Of a stretch of DNA of 8,679 bases, positions 1-7,195 are shown piece by piece (position 1 is the stretch's first letter; every line of letters begins with the position of its first letter). Source of the stretch: Lachnospiraceae bacterium (lineage in GTDB: Bacteria > Bacillota_A > Clostridia > Lachnospirales > Lachnospiraceae). The stretch lies in assembly GCA_017620345.1 (NCBI GenBank), contig JAFZQP010000018.1:1-8679 (forward strand), given 5' to 3'. The position numbers and the translations under genes are program-made. The notes beneath the pieces are model-generated. The model was not told the origin of the DNA. It was given only the letters and a program-made list of their open reading frames with translations, and searched no databases.

Positions 1-2183
1 ATGATGGTTCCGACACCGAGACACTGTCCGATGTTGTAGATCGCGGCATCGGATGTAAGACGGCCTATCGTTATCCCGGCAAGCGCCAGCATAGGGCCGG
101 ATGTAACGATAGTCGGGAACGATAAGTTCATCGTATCGATTATCGCTTCTCTTCTTCCCATCGTCTCACGAAGCTCGGTATACCGGCTTGCAATAACGAT
201 CGCATAGTCTATGTTCGCACCCATCTGAATGGATGAAACTATCAGATAACTCATGAAAAAGATATCGCTGTGCATGAGGGTCGGTATCGAAAAGTTGATC
301 CAGATACTTCCCTGGATGACCGCGATCAGAAGGACCGGCATGCCGGCCGACTTGAACGTAAACAGAAGGACCACCAGGACTGCGAGTATTGACACGATGT
401 TTACGACCATGTTATCCCTCGCGAATGATTTTTTCAGATCGTATTCGCTGACGCTCTCACCGCACACAAGGCACTCATCATAGTACTGATACGCCATAGT
501 ATGCATCTCGTCGATAAAATCATATATCTTATCCTGTTCATCCTCAGGCATGTCGAGATATACGAGCATACGTGAATAATTCTCTCCCTGGAGCGAATTC
601 TTCGCGTAGTTCATCATCTTATATGCATCATCCAATGTCCTCTGAGTCTCATCATCAAGCGTCACATATCCGTCCTCGACTTCCTGATGCACGAACATGA
701 ACATGTCGATAAGCGGAACGCCGTACTGTCCGAGACCGTTGACGGCCTTGCCGTAATCCTCGTCATTTATCGCATATGCCGCATATACAAGTTCTGCGAC
801 CTCGTAATCGAGATTGAGAAGTTCGGAGAACTGTCTGGGGGTCAGTCTGTCGGTCAGCGTATATCCGTCGAGCGCTTCTATGCTTGAAAGTCCCTGTACA
901 TGATCGACCTCTTCTCTTGCCTCAAGATCACCGATAAGAGATCTTTCCTTATCGTAATCACCGGAAGGAACGATAACGGCAACAAGGTTCTTCGTATCAA
1001 AGTTGTCTTTGATCATTTCCTTCGCGATCTGGGTTTCGTTCTTGATCGGCGGCGTGATACTACTGTATCCGTATGCGTAATGACATTTGTTTGAAATGAA
1101 GAAAGCCCCGATTATGACTGCCAGAAATACAGGCGCTACTATAAACCTTGTCCTGTAATCAAATTTTGCGATACCTGATATCTTGGGAATGAAGTTCTTA
1201 TGTTTGGTCTTTTCCATCGGGCCGGCAAAGAGCATTATCACGCCGGGCATCAGCAGGAATACAGCGACAAGACTTAAAAGTATCGCCTTGATCAGTACGA
1301 TACCCATATCAGGACCCATCTTGAATTGCATGAAAGTCATGGCGATAAGACCGCCGATGGTCGTAAGGGAACTTCCCGAGATCTCGGGGATAGCCTTGGT
1401 CAGTGCCTGTATGGCAGCTTCTCGATGAGGCAGGTTCTGATGTTCTTCCTTGTATCTGTTAAGGTAAATGATCGCATAATCGATCGAAAGAGCCAGCTGG
1501 AGCACTATCGTCACGGAATCGGATACGTAACTGATCGTCCCGAACACGAAGTTGGTCCCCATCTGCAGTACCGCCGCTCCACCGAATGTGATCAGCAGTA
1601 CCGGGATCTCTGCATACGCCTCAGTCGTGATCAGAAGAACTCCCAGGACGATAATCACAACTATGATCGAAATGGTACCCATCTCGTTCTTGATAAGCTG
1701 CGCGGACACATCGCCCAGGCTCGTATCCAGGTAATGATCGTTGGCAGAAAGGTAATTGCTGATCTTATCCTGTACATCGATACACCGCTCGTCATCCTCG
1801 GGATACTCAAATGTCACGACAAATCTTGCGGAGCCGTTGTTGTAGTACTCGCTCGTATCCTTGAAATCAACGGAAAATACGCCCTCCATGTCTTCTATTG
1901 ACCTGGCAAGACGTTCTCCCTGTTCATATGAAACATTTGCGACCATAAACGTGCAGGAGCCGTACGTGGTGAACTCCTCCGCCATCAGATCTATGCCTTT
2001 TTTAGTCTCGGTGGAATCGGCAAGATAGTATGACAGCGAATTCTCCACGCGTACCCAGTTGCGTGAAAATGCTGAAAATACTGCCAGTAACACAAAGATC
2101 AGAAAGAACAGATTTCTCTTATCTACTATAAAAGCACAGACCTTATCTATCAGACCTGCACCCTTTTGTTCTTCATCTTTCAA
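1..2183 (-). CDS. MMPL/RND-superfamily membrane exporter (3' end outside window)
   Basis: Reading the minus strand gives 727 open codons that leave the window still open. The protein is two tandem MMPL units. Unit 1 has a membrane segment at about 25-40, an extracytoplasmic domain at about 42-168 and hydrophobic segments at about 170-320. Unit 2 has a segment at about 346-363, a second extracytoplasmic domain at about 365-588 and segments from about 590 on. The paired Asp-Tyr of the proton relay is present in both halves: SIDYAIIYLNRY (D235/Y236) and NIDYAIVIASRY (D659/Y660), as in MmpL3-type transporters. It should be a proton-driven exporter of lipids or hydrophobic compounds; the substrate cannot be read. 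Roughly 12 membrane helices are expected, and only the last helix and tail seem missing. The start chosen is TTG at 2183, with GGGAAG 10 nt upstream. A TTG at 2201 is the only other in-frame start after the upstream TAG and lacks a ribosome binding site. The gene follows nnr and has its own promoter. Confidence 0.9.
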   Translation of the reverse strand, partial: MKDEEQKGAGLIDKVCAFIVDKRNLFFLIFVLLAVFSAFSRNWVRVENSLSYYLADSTETKKGIDLMAEEFTTYGSCTFMVANVSYEQGERLARSIEDMEGVFSVDFKDTSEYYNNGSARFVVTFEYPEDDERCIDVQDKISNYLSANDHYLDTSLGDVSAQLIKNEMGTISIIVVIIVLGVLLITTEAYAEIPVLLITFGGAAVLQMGTNFVFGTISYVSDSVTIVLQLALSIDYAIIYLNRYKEEHQNLPHREAAIQALTKAIPEISGSSLTTIGGLIAMTFMQFKMGPDMGIVLIKAILLSLVAVFLLMPGVIMLFAGPMEKTKHKNFIPKISGIAKFDYRTRFIVAPVFLAVIIGAFFISNKCHYAYGYSSITPPIKNETQIAKEMIKDNFDTKNLVAVIVPSGDYDKERSLIGDLEAREEVDHVQGLSSIEALDGYTLTDRLTPRQFSELLNLDYEVAELVYAAYAINDEDYGKAVNGLGQYGVPLIDMFMFVHQEVEDGYVTLDDETQRTLDDAYKMMNYAKNSLQGENYSRMLVYLDMPEDEQDKIYDFIDEMHTMAYQYYDECLVCGESVSEYDLKKSFARDNMVVNIVSILAVLVVLLFTFKSAGMPVLLIAVIQGSIWINFSIPTLMHSDIFFMSYLIVSSIQMGANIDYAIVIASRYTELRETMGRREAIIDTMNLSFPTIVTSGPMLALAGITIGRLTSDAAIYNIGQCLGVGTI

Positions 2184-2239
2184 AACAAAAACACTTCCCA
2201 ACTACAGTATATATCAGATATGGCGTCTATCGGATAATG

Positions 2240-2268
2240 ATTATACCATATGTTGTGGTTTTTGTCAC
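2240..2268 (-). promoter_or_regulatory. Sigma-A-type promoter for the MMPL exporter
   Basis: On the minus strand, GTGACA (2268-2263, 5 of 6 to TTGACA) is followed after exactly 17 bases by a perfect TATAAT (2245-2240). A TGG just before it makes an extended -10. Transcription would begin near 2233, leaving a leader of about 50 nt before the TTG start. The -35 hexamer overlaps the nnr stop codon (2267-2265). A short odd-centred palindrome, ATATC-T-GATAT (2211-2221), lies in the leader, but I attach little weight to it. Confidence 0.7.
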
Positions 2269-3824
2269 GTATACAATTCTTTGAATACTTTGGGGATGGC
2301 GGCGACCGTATCGCTTGCGATCATGCTGATGTCACCGTACTCTTCGGACGCAAGTTCGCCCGCTGCACCGTTGATGTATGCTGCATATGTCGTGATCGTG
2401 CAGCGATCATGACAAGGCGACACCGACGAAGTCGATGTTGGGGCTTCTTCGGTAATACTGAATAAAGAAGCTATAATCCCCGACAGCACATCCCCGCTTC
2501 CGGCGGTTGCCATTCCCGGACAACCCCTGTCCGTTATGTACACTTTTTCTCCGTCAGTAACTATCGTAGACGGGCCCTTTAGCAGAACGACCGCTCCGAT
2601 CTCCCCGGCGTATGAACGTGCATGTCCTATCGGATCCTCCTGTATGATTGAAATGTCCAGTCCGGTCAATCGTGAGAACTCTTTGATATGCGGTGTCAGA
2701 ACAAGGCCGCAGTTCCTGTCCCTTATCTGTTCTCTTTCCATTCTTGATAACAGGGTAAGACCGTCCGCGTCCACAATGAGCGTACCCGTATAGGTTTTAA
2801 GCAGATGCTGAAGTATATCCCGTGCGCCGTCGCCCGTACCGATACCCATGCCGAACGCTACAGTCCTGACATTTTTTGTAAGTTCGTCGATCTCAGACTG
2901 TATATACCTGACCTCCCCGTCTGCATCGGAAAGCGGGAAGATCGTACTCTCAAGTATATGCGGTATCACATCGTGTGAGATGGATGACGGGATCGCCACT
3001 TTTACAACACCCGCACCGCTCCTCATTGCTGCATTTGCAAGATATGCAAGCCTTATCGCACCGCTGTACTTAAGGCTTCCTCCAATAAGTGCCACATACC
3101 CGTATGTTCCCTTGTTGGAAAAGTTAAGGCGCTTACCGAGAACAGATGCTACATCGGATGCTTCAACAAGATGATATGGCTCCTCTACCGGTTCGATCCC
3201 TATATCACAATTGACCTTTGACTTCATGACATCCTTGGCCATGTTAAGGAAATGGCCGGGCTTGAATCCGCCGACCGATACGGTCAGATCCGATACAACG
3301 CACAGATCGGCCATTCCGGTATCCCCGTTAAGTCCGCTGTTTATATCAACGCTTATCGTATATTTGGCGGTTTCATTGATCGTCCTTATAACCCCGGCAA
3401 GATCATCTCTTACTGCCCCGGAAAAGCCCGTTCCGAGCAGACAGTCAACAATGGTGTTGTAAGTCTCCAGCGGATTCCTGACACGATCTTCTTCTGTGTC
3501 ATTGCCGTCAGCATCCGGCCACATGAGTATTCTGATTCCGGCATCCAAGCATTTATCGTAGTAGTACCTTCCGTCTTCCGAATACCTGTCATATACGCAT
3601 ATGACATCGCAGTCAATCCCGGCTTCTGTAAGGCACAGTGCAAGGGCATACCCGTCTCCGGCATTGTTGCCGCTCCCGCATACTATTCCGACCGGCGGCT
3701 TCCACTCTGCATTTTCAAACACGCCCTTCGCTGCGCGCATCATAAGCTCACGCCCCGGTGTGCCGGACACGATAGTATGCGCATCGCTTTTTCTCATATT
3801 GTCTACCGATAATACGTCGACCAA
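2265..3824 (-). CDS. nnr: Bifunctional NAD(P)H-hydrate epimerase / ADP-dependent NAD(P)H-hydrate dehydratase
   Basis: This metabolite-repair enzyme interconverts R- and S-NAD(P)HX and dehydrates the S form back to NAD(P)H using ADP. The N-terminal YjeF_N domain (about 1-215) shows GSGNNAGDGY (50-59), VDCLLGTGFSG (126-136) and SVDINSGLNGDTG (158-170). The C-terminal ribokinase-like YjeF_C domain (about 225-519) shows KGTYGYVALIGGS (238-250), VDADGL (351-356), LTPHIKEF (376-383), LLKG (414-417) and GMATAGSGDVLSG (437-449), the nucleotide-binding and catalytic loop. The 519 residues match the two-domain family. Residues about 457-478 (TEEAPTSTSSVSPCHDRC) form a longer linker than I expect between that loop and the AAYINGAAGE helix. 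The start is TTG with AGGAG 6 nt upstream; an ATG ten codons in is less likely. Only about 22 bases separate the start from a strong upstream terminator, and I see no promoter of its own. Confidence 0.95.
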   Translation of the reverse strand: MVDVLSVDNMRKSDAHTIVSGTPGRELMMRAAKGVFENAEWKPPVGIVCGSGNNAGDGYALALCLTEAGIDCDVICVYDRYSEDGRYYYDKCLDAGIRILMWPDADGNDTEEDRVRNPLETYNTIVDCLLGTGFSGAVRDDLAGVIRTINETAKYTISVDINSGLNGDTGMADLCVVSDLTVSVGGFKPGHFLNMAKDVMKSKVNCDIGIEPVEEPYHLVEASDVASVLGKRLNFSNKGTYGYVALIGGSLKYSGAIRLAYLANAAMRSGAGVVKVAIPSSISHDVIPHILESTIFPLSDADGEVRYIQSEIDELTKNVRTVAFGMGIGTGDGARDILQHLLKTYTGTLIVDADGLTLLSRMEREQIRDRNCGLVLTPHIKEFSRLTGLDISIIQEDPIGHARSYAGEIGAVVLLKGPSTIVTDGEKVYITDRGCPGMATAGSGDVLSGIIASLFSITEEAPTSTSSVSPCHDRCTITTYAAYINGAAGELASEEYGDISMIASDTVAAIPKVFKELYT

Positions 3825-3846
3825 TTCTCACTCCTGTTCAGGCAAT

Positions 3847-3874
3847 AAAAAAGGGCGGTCATACCGCCCTTTTT
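3847..3874 (-). terminator. Strong intrinsic terminator after the small unknown gene
   Basis: A perfect 12-bp stem (3848-3859 pairing with 3863-3874) contains AGGGCGGT / ACCGCCCT and closes on a 3-nt loop. Read on the minus strand it is followed by a six-T run ending at 3847, starting 5 nt after the stop of the small gene at 3880. A-tracts and T-tracts on both sides let it work in both directions, but only minus-strand transcription is expected here. Confidence 0.9.
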
Positions 3875-3879
3875 CATAC

Positions 3880-4134
3880 CTATTGTAATCCGAGCCTCGC
3901 AGCATTCTGTGCGCCCATTTGGAACTGCATATCCAAGACATCCGCAAAATTCTTCGTCTCACCCGGTGCAAGAGGATTGATATTCTCTTCTTTGGTAAGA
4001 CCGCTAAAGTCTGTCTTTGCTTCGAGCAGATCATCCTCTATGGGACTTATCTTGTTCATGGAAGCTCTGTTAATGGTATTCGTGTTGTAAACGTACGGCA
4101 TAGGCATTGCCGCGCTTATTGCTCCAACCTGCAT
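3880..4134 (-). CDS. Small uncharacterised protein, about 84 residues
   Basis: I do not recognise this protein family with confidence. From ATG 4134 it starts MQVGAISAAMPMPYVYN, has a Ser/Asn-rich stretch, an acidic middle (IEDDLLEAKTDFSGLTKEE) and a C-terminal part, NPLAPGETKNFADVLDMQ, ending GAQNAARLGLQ that should form an amphipathic helix. There is no membrane segment or clear signal peptide, so a soluble cytoplasmic protein is likely. The AAAGGA 8 nt before ATG 4134 favours that start. TTG 4155, with GAGG 5 nt upstream, would add seven residues (first residues MLERMMI). It is credible as a real gene because it sits between a good promoter and a strong terminator of its own and has no better overlapping frame. 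I have a vague memory of similar short PYVYNTNT-type proteins in motile Lachnospiraceae, which is not evidence of function. Confidence 0.75.
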   Translation of the reverse strand: MQVGAISAAMPMPYVYNTNTINRASMNKISPIEDDLLEAKTDFSGLTKEENINPLAPGETKNFADVLDMQFQMGAQNAARLGLQ

Positions 4135-4170
4135 GATCATCATCCTTTCCAACAATCATTCCTCAATTGG

Positions 4171-4196
4171 TGTAACAATTATACCACTATGTTACA
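4171..4196. promoter_or_regulatory. Candidate operator: 7-bp inverted repeat around the -10
   Basis: TGTAACA (4171-4177) and TGTTACA (4190-4196) are perfect inverted repeats separated by 12 bases. They enclose the whole -10 box and the extended -10 of the small-gene promoter. A dimeric regulator bound here would block RNA polymerase, so repression is the natural guess. The spacing does not fit the GlnR/TnrA consensus and I cannot name the regulator. Confidence 0.45.
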
Positions 4197-4206
4197 AATC
4201 TTACAA
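4178..4206 (-). promoter_or_regulatory. Promoter of the small unknown gene
   Basis: On the minus strand, TTGTAA (4206-4201) is followed by 17 bases and a perfect TATAAT (4183-4178), preceded by TGG as an extended -10. The predicted transcription start is near 4171, giving a leader of about 37 nt to ATG 4134. Confidence 0.7.
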
Positions 4207-4207
4207 T

Positions 4208-4251
4208 ATAAAATTTTACTTAAGGACGCTCGCCCATTTGGATCGACCTTA
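4208..4251 (-). terminator. Weak possible terminator after glgP
   Basis: Directly after the glgP stop (TAG, 4254-4252) the minus strand has TAAGGTCG (4251-4244), pairing with CGTCCTTA (4228-4221) except for one mismatch, with a 15-nt loop. Only a broken T-run (TTTTAT at 4213-4208) follows, after a gap. It could end glgP transcription inefficiently. The promoter of the next gene begins immediately downstream. Confidence 0.3.
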
Positions 4252-6555
4252 CTACAGCTTCCATATATCCCTGTTGTATTCGGCTATGGTCCTGTCTGAT
4301 GAGAAAAATCCTGCCTGCGCGATGTTGGTAAGCATCTTCCTGCCCCATGCGCCCCTTGCTTCATAATCGTCAAACGCCTTATCCTTAACGGCAATGTATT
4401 CCTCAAGATCCAGAAGTGTCATGAACCAGTCTTTGTTCAGAAGTTCCTTCTGAAGCCTTTCAAGATTCTCCTTATGTCCTACTGCCAGAACCTTCTTATC
4501 GGTGATAAAATCAACCGCTTCCTTTATGACTTTACTCTTCTTGTAGTAATCCTTCGAAACATATGCACTCTTTGCATACAGGTCGATAACGGTATCCGAA
4601 TCCTTACCGAACACGTATATGTTGTCCTTACCGACAAGATCGCATATCTCAACGTTTGCGCCGTCCATCGTACCGAGCGTTACAGCTCCGTTTAACATGA
4701 ACTTCATGTTGCCCGTACCCGATGCCTCCTTTGAGGCAAGTGATATCTGCTCTGATATATCGCAGGCGGGGATGAGCTTTTCAGCATAGGTAACATTGTA
4801 GTTCTCGACCATGATGACTTTCATATACTTCGATACATCCGGATCGTTGTTTACGATCTCCATAAGGCACAGCAGCAGATGAATGACATCCTGTGCGATC
4901 ACATATGCAGGCGCAGCCTTTGCTCCGAACACGAAAGTCATGGGACGCACCGGCTTCTTACCCGCCTTGATCTCGAGATATTTATGGATTATATAGAGCG
5001 CGTTCATCTGCTGGCGCTTATATTCATGCATCCTCTTGATCTGGATATCGAAGACGGAATCAGGATCAAGCTCAACACCTTCATGATTTTTAATATATTC
5101 ACACAGCTGCTTCTTTTTCGTATTCTTGACCGCCATGATATTCTCTACGGCATCACTGTCATCAATATGATCCATCAGCTGTGTAAGCTTTGATGCATCC
5201 TTCTTCCACGAATCCCCGATAAGTTCGGTTATAACTTCCGTAAGCTCGGGATTGCATGACATCAGCCATCTTCTGAAGGTGATGCCGTTTGTTTTGTTGT
5301 TGAACTTCTCGGGATAGATCTTGTAAAAATGATTCAGTTCAGTCTCTTTGAGGATCTCGGTATGAAGCGCAGCGACACCGTTTACCGAGAAGCCGTAGTG
5401 TATGTCGATATGCGCCATATGTACACGCTTGTCCTTATCTATTATCTGAACCTTCTCATCCTTATACTTGGCGCGTATCCTCTTATCAAGCTCTTTAATG
5501 ATGGGAACAAGCTGAGGCACGACCTTCTCAAGATATTCAAGAGGCCACTTCTCAAGCGCTTCCGCAAGTATCGTATGGTTCGTATATGCGCATGTCTTTG
5601 ATACGACATCTACTGCCTCATCCATGGACATCGCTTTTTCTTCGGTAAGGATCCTGATAAGCTCCGGGATGACCATCGTCGGGTGTGTATCGTTTATCTG
5701 TATCACGGCATGCTTGTACATCTCGTGAAGATCTATCTGTTGATCGTGAAGCTCTTTTAATATAAGCTGTGCACCGTTTGATACCATGAAATACTGCTGA
5801 TAGATACGGAGCAGATTTCCGGCTTCGTCCGAATCGTCGGGATACAGGAACAATGTCAGGTTCTTTTCTATGTCCTCCTTATCGAAGGAAATGCCTTTCT
5901 TTACGATCGACTCATCGACCGTATCTATGTCAAACAGATGAAGCTTGTTCACTCCGTTCTCGTATCCGATCACATCAATATCATAGAGCACAGATCTTAC
6001 CTTCATGCCCTTGAAGCGGACGTCAAACCCGATGTCGGTCTTGTGAAGCCACGAACGATCAGTTATCCATTTATCCGGAACCGCGGTCTGAAGCCTGTCG
6101 TCAAAGATCTGCTTGAACAGACCGAAATGATAGTTAAGTCCGATACCGTCACCGCACAGACCGAGAGTTGCGATAGAGTCAAGGAAACATGCAGCAAGTC
6201 TTCCAAGTCCGCCATTTCCGAGCGACGGCTCATTCTCTACTTCCTCTATGGCAGCTATATCCCTGCCGTATTTTTTCAGCACTTCCTTCACCTTATCATA
6301 TATTCCGAGATTGATAAGATTGTTGGACAGGAGCTTACCAATAAGAAATTCAGCCGAGATATAGTAGACCTTCTTATCGCCTTGTATGTGCTTGGACGCC
6401 TGCGTAAAATCCTTCGTCATCTGCAGCACGCAGTTATATATCTGTGCATCCGTAAGTTCCCCGAGATCTCTTTGGTACAGCCTTGACGCTACCTCCGAGA
6501 GTCTGGTCTCTACCTCATTACAGAATACTTCTTCCCTTATTCTTTCAATTCCCAT
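4252..6555 (-). CDS. glgP: Glycogen / alpha-glucan phosphorylase
   Basis: This PLP-dependent GT35 enzyme uses phosphate to release glucose-1-phosphate from the non-reducing ends of glycogen or maltodextrin in the cytoplasm. Family motifs appear in order: [19 protein letters not shown] (109-127), GINYHFGLF beginning near 138 (a Clostridia-type variant), [13 protein letters not shown] (287-299), [10 protein letters not shown] (506-515) and [14 protein letters not shown] (610-623), where K618 is the PLP-binding lysine, followed by DGANVEI. The 767 residues are slightly short of the usual 790-840; the catalytic core is complete, and shortness mainly reflects a compact N-terminus, typical of this group. 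The ATG start has GGAGG 5 nt upstream. A divergent promoter pair lies just upstream, and the gene appears to be transcribed alone. No residue needed for catalysis is visibly missing. Confidence 0.97.
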   Translation of the reverse strand: MGIERIREEVFCNEVETRLSEVASRLYQRDLGELTDAQIYNCVLQMTKDFTQASKHIQGDKKVYYISAEFLIGKLLSNNLINLGIYDKVKEVLKKYGRDIAAIEEVENEPSLGNGGLGRLAACFLDSIATLGLCGDGIGLNYHFGLFKQIFDDRLQTAVPDKWITDRSWLHKTDIGFDVRFKGMKVRSVLYDIDVIGYENGVNKLHLFDIDTVDESIVKKGISFDKEDIEKNLTLFLYPDDSDEAGNLLRIYQQYFMVSNGAQLILKELHDQQIDLHEMYKHAVIQINDTHPTMVIPELIRILTEEKAMSMDEAVDVVSKTCAYTNHTILAEALEKWPLEYLEKVVPQLVPIIKELDKRIRAKYKDEKVQIIDKDKRVHMAHIDIHYGFSVNGVAALHTEILKETELNHFYKIYPEKFNNKTNGITFRRWLMSCNPELTEVITELIGDSWKKDASKLTQLMDHIDDSDAVENIMAVKNTKKKQLCEYIKNHEGVELDPDSVFDIQIKRMHEYKRQQMNALYIIHKYLEIKAGKKPVRPMTFVFGAKAAPAYVIAQDVIHLLLCLMEIVNNDPDVSKYMKVIMVENYNVTYAEKLIPACDISEQISLASKEASGTGNMKFMLNGAVTLGTMDGANVEICDLVGKDNIYVFGKDSDTVIDLYAKSAYVSKDYYKKSKVIKEAVDFITDKKVLAVGHKENLERLQKELLNKDWFMTLLDLEEYIAVKDKAFDDYEARGAWGRKMLTNIAQAGFFSSDRTIAEYNRDIWKL

Positions 6556-6571
6556 AACGTCCTCCGAATGA

Positions 6572-6599
6572 TTGACAATTTTACTTTGCTACATATAAT
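6572..6599 (+). promoter_or_regulatory. Perfect-hexamer promoter diverging from glgP
   Basis: TTGACA (6572-6577) and TATAAT (6594-6599) both match the sigma-A consensus completely and are 16 bases apart. Transcription would start near 6606 and run rightward into the plus-strand gene. Its -35 lies in the glgP leader, and its -10 overlaps the probable glgP -10 almost base for base, so the two promoters should compete for polymerase. Confidence 0.65.
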
Positions 6600-6623
6600 A
6601 GTTTCCGAAAACAGTTTGTGCAA
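6595..6623 (-). promoter_or_regulatory. Probable glgP promoter
   Basis: On the minus strand, TTGCAC (6623-6618) and TATTAT (6600-6595, 5 of 6) are 17 bases apart. Initiation near 6588 would give a leader of about 32 nt that contains the GGAGG site. The -35 is poor outside its TTG, so an activator or another promoter is possible. The spacer holds a near-palindrome, GTTTTCGGAAAC (6612-6601), that could be a protein site. Confidence 0.45.
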
Positions 6624-6658
6624 TACCCATTTTACGATTTGTGTCATTTGCCGAAAAT

Positions 6659-7195
6659 ATGAGCCAGCAGAACGAATTTTTTGCCAAAGCGCTTCATGAT
6701 TTTACGATGAATGCCGCTGCCGGAGATGCGATAAAACATCTGACCGACAGGGGATATACTTTGTCGCAGATCAAAGAGGCACTCACGTTTCCGGCGCCGG
6801 AAGAGTATATTGCAAAAATCATGTGGGAGCGCTTGCTTGAAACTCATAAGGTTATTATAAAAGATTCAGCGCGGGTCCTGTCTGGCAGGGCGCCAGTCGC
6901 TCAGACAGTCCTCGGCGTTTCGGAAACGTCCTCACGCCTGCGGGACTCGCTTTGTGGCATCCCTGCAGACACCCACGCTTTAGGCTACGAAATAGTTGAA
7001 TCTAGGGATAGGTACGGGCGCAAAAGCTTCCTGCGGATACAAAAAGAATCCCCCGAAGAGAATGCTTTCTCCCCGGAGGATTATGTTCAATATGAAAACA
7101 TATGGGTAATTACGAGTGTTCAAGAGCAAGTGTCCTCGTTGTCAGATCACATACCTCTGAAGGTCCGTAATACTGGATCGCACCGGGATACGTGA
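6659..7195 (+). CDS. Uncharacterised protein with an in-frame palindromic-element insert
   Basis: The function is unknown. From ATG 6659 the product has 178 residues; GTG 6641 in the same frame would add six. Neither start has a recognisable ribosome binding site. The N-terminal part ([19 protein letters not shown], then FPAPEEY and IMWERLLE) looks like a compact helical domain. From memory, similar segments occur in Lachnospiraceae hypothetical proteins and may be followed by a Y-x-R-x-Y-G-R-x-S/T-F stretch, matched here by [14 protein letters not shown]. Between the two lie about 38 residues ([15 protein letters not shown] and on to IPADTHA) encoded by a GC-rich palindromic element, so they are probably not native to the family. 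The last 28 codons overlap the convergent pfp gene and look unconserved ([14 protein letters not shown]). The gene may therefore be truncated or decaying. It lies behind a strong promoter. Confidence 0.6.
   Translation: MSQQNEFFAKALHDFTMNAAAGDAIKHLTDRGYTLSQIKEALTFPAPEEYIAKIMWERLLETHKVIIKDSARVLSGRAPVAQTVLGVSETSSRLRDSLCGIPADTHALGYEIVESRDRYGRKSFLRIQKESPEENAFSPEDYVQYENIWVITSVQEQVSSLSDHIPLKVRNTGSHRDT
6868..6979. repeat. GC-rich palindromic (MITE/REP-like) element, about 112 bp
   Basis: The stretch is about two-thirds G+C by my count, well above its surroundings. Its ends are inverted: AGCGCGGGT...GTCTG (6868-6884) mirrors CAGACACCCACGCT (6966-6979) with one mismatch and a 3-base offset. Inside are CTGTCTG/CAGACAG (6878-6884 with 6902-6908), CGTTTC-G-GAAACG (6916-6928) and CTGCGGGA/TCCCTGCAG (6938-6945 with 6960-6968, one bulge). 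It encodes no protein of its own. No clear target-site duplication is visible. Repetition elsewhere in the genome is inferred, not seen, because only one copy is in the window. Confidence 0.6.
7041..7082 (-). terminator. Intrinsic terminator of pfp
   Basis: On the minus strand, 27 nt after the pfp stop, a 16-bp stem (7082-7067 with 7062-7047, three G-U pairs) closes on a 4-nt AGCA loop and is followed by C-TTTTT (7046-7041). It lies wholly inside the plus-strand coding region (around the [12 protein letters not shown] codons). In the plus direction no T-run follows the hairpin, so it should act one way only. Confidence 0.8.

Noticed and set aside
1326..1901. Plus-strand open frame of 191 codons
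   Set aside because: It lies antisense to the MMPL exporter, whose minus-strand reading shows both Asp-Tyr motifs. No ribosome site or family resemblance on plus.
2211..2221. Palindrome ATATC-T-GATAT in the exporter leader as an operator
   Set aside because: It is only 5 bp per arm and AT-rich, easily expected by chance, and lies downstream of the promoter.
4134..4155. TTG 4155 as the start of the small gene
   Set aside because: It has a usable GAGG site, but ATG 4134 has AAAGGA at 8 nt and a better start codon. I kept ATG 4134 and left this as the alternative.
5938..6486. Plus-strand open frame of 182 codons
   Set aside because: It is antisense to the conserved N-terminal half of glgP, with low-complexity translation.
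6601..6612. Catabolite-response (cre) site in the glgP promoter spacer
   Set aside because: The near-palindrome TGTTTTCGGAAACT on the minus strand keeps the central CG but misses about four conserved cre positions, too many to call.
6868..6979. CRISPR repeat or attachment site as the explanation for the GC-rich palindrome
   Set aside because: There is one copy with no spacer series, no integrase or cas gene nearby, and no flanking duplication. A MITE/REP-like unit fits better.
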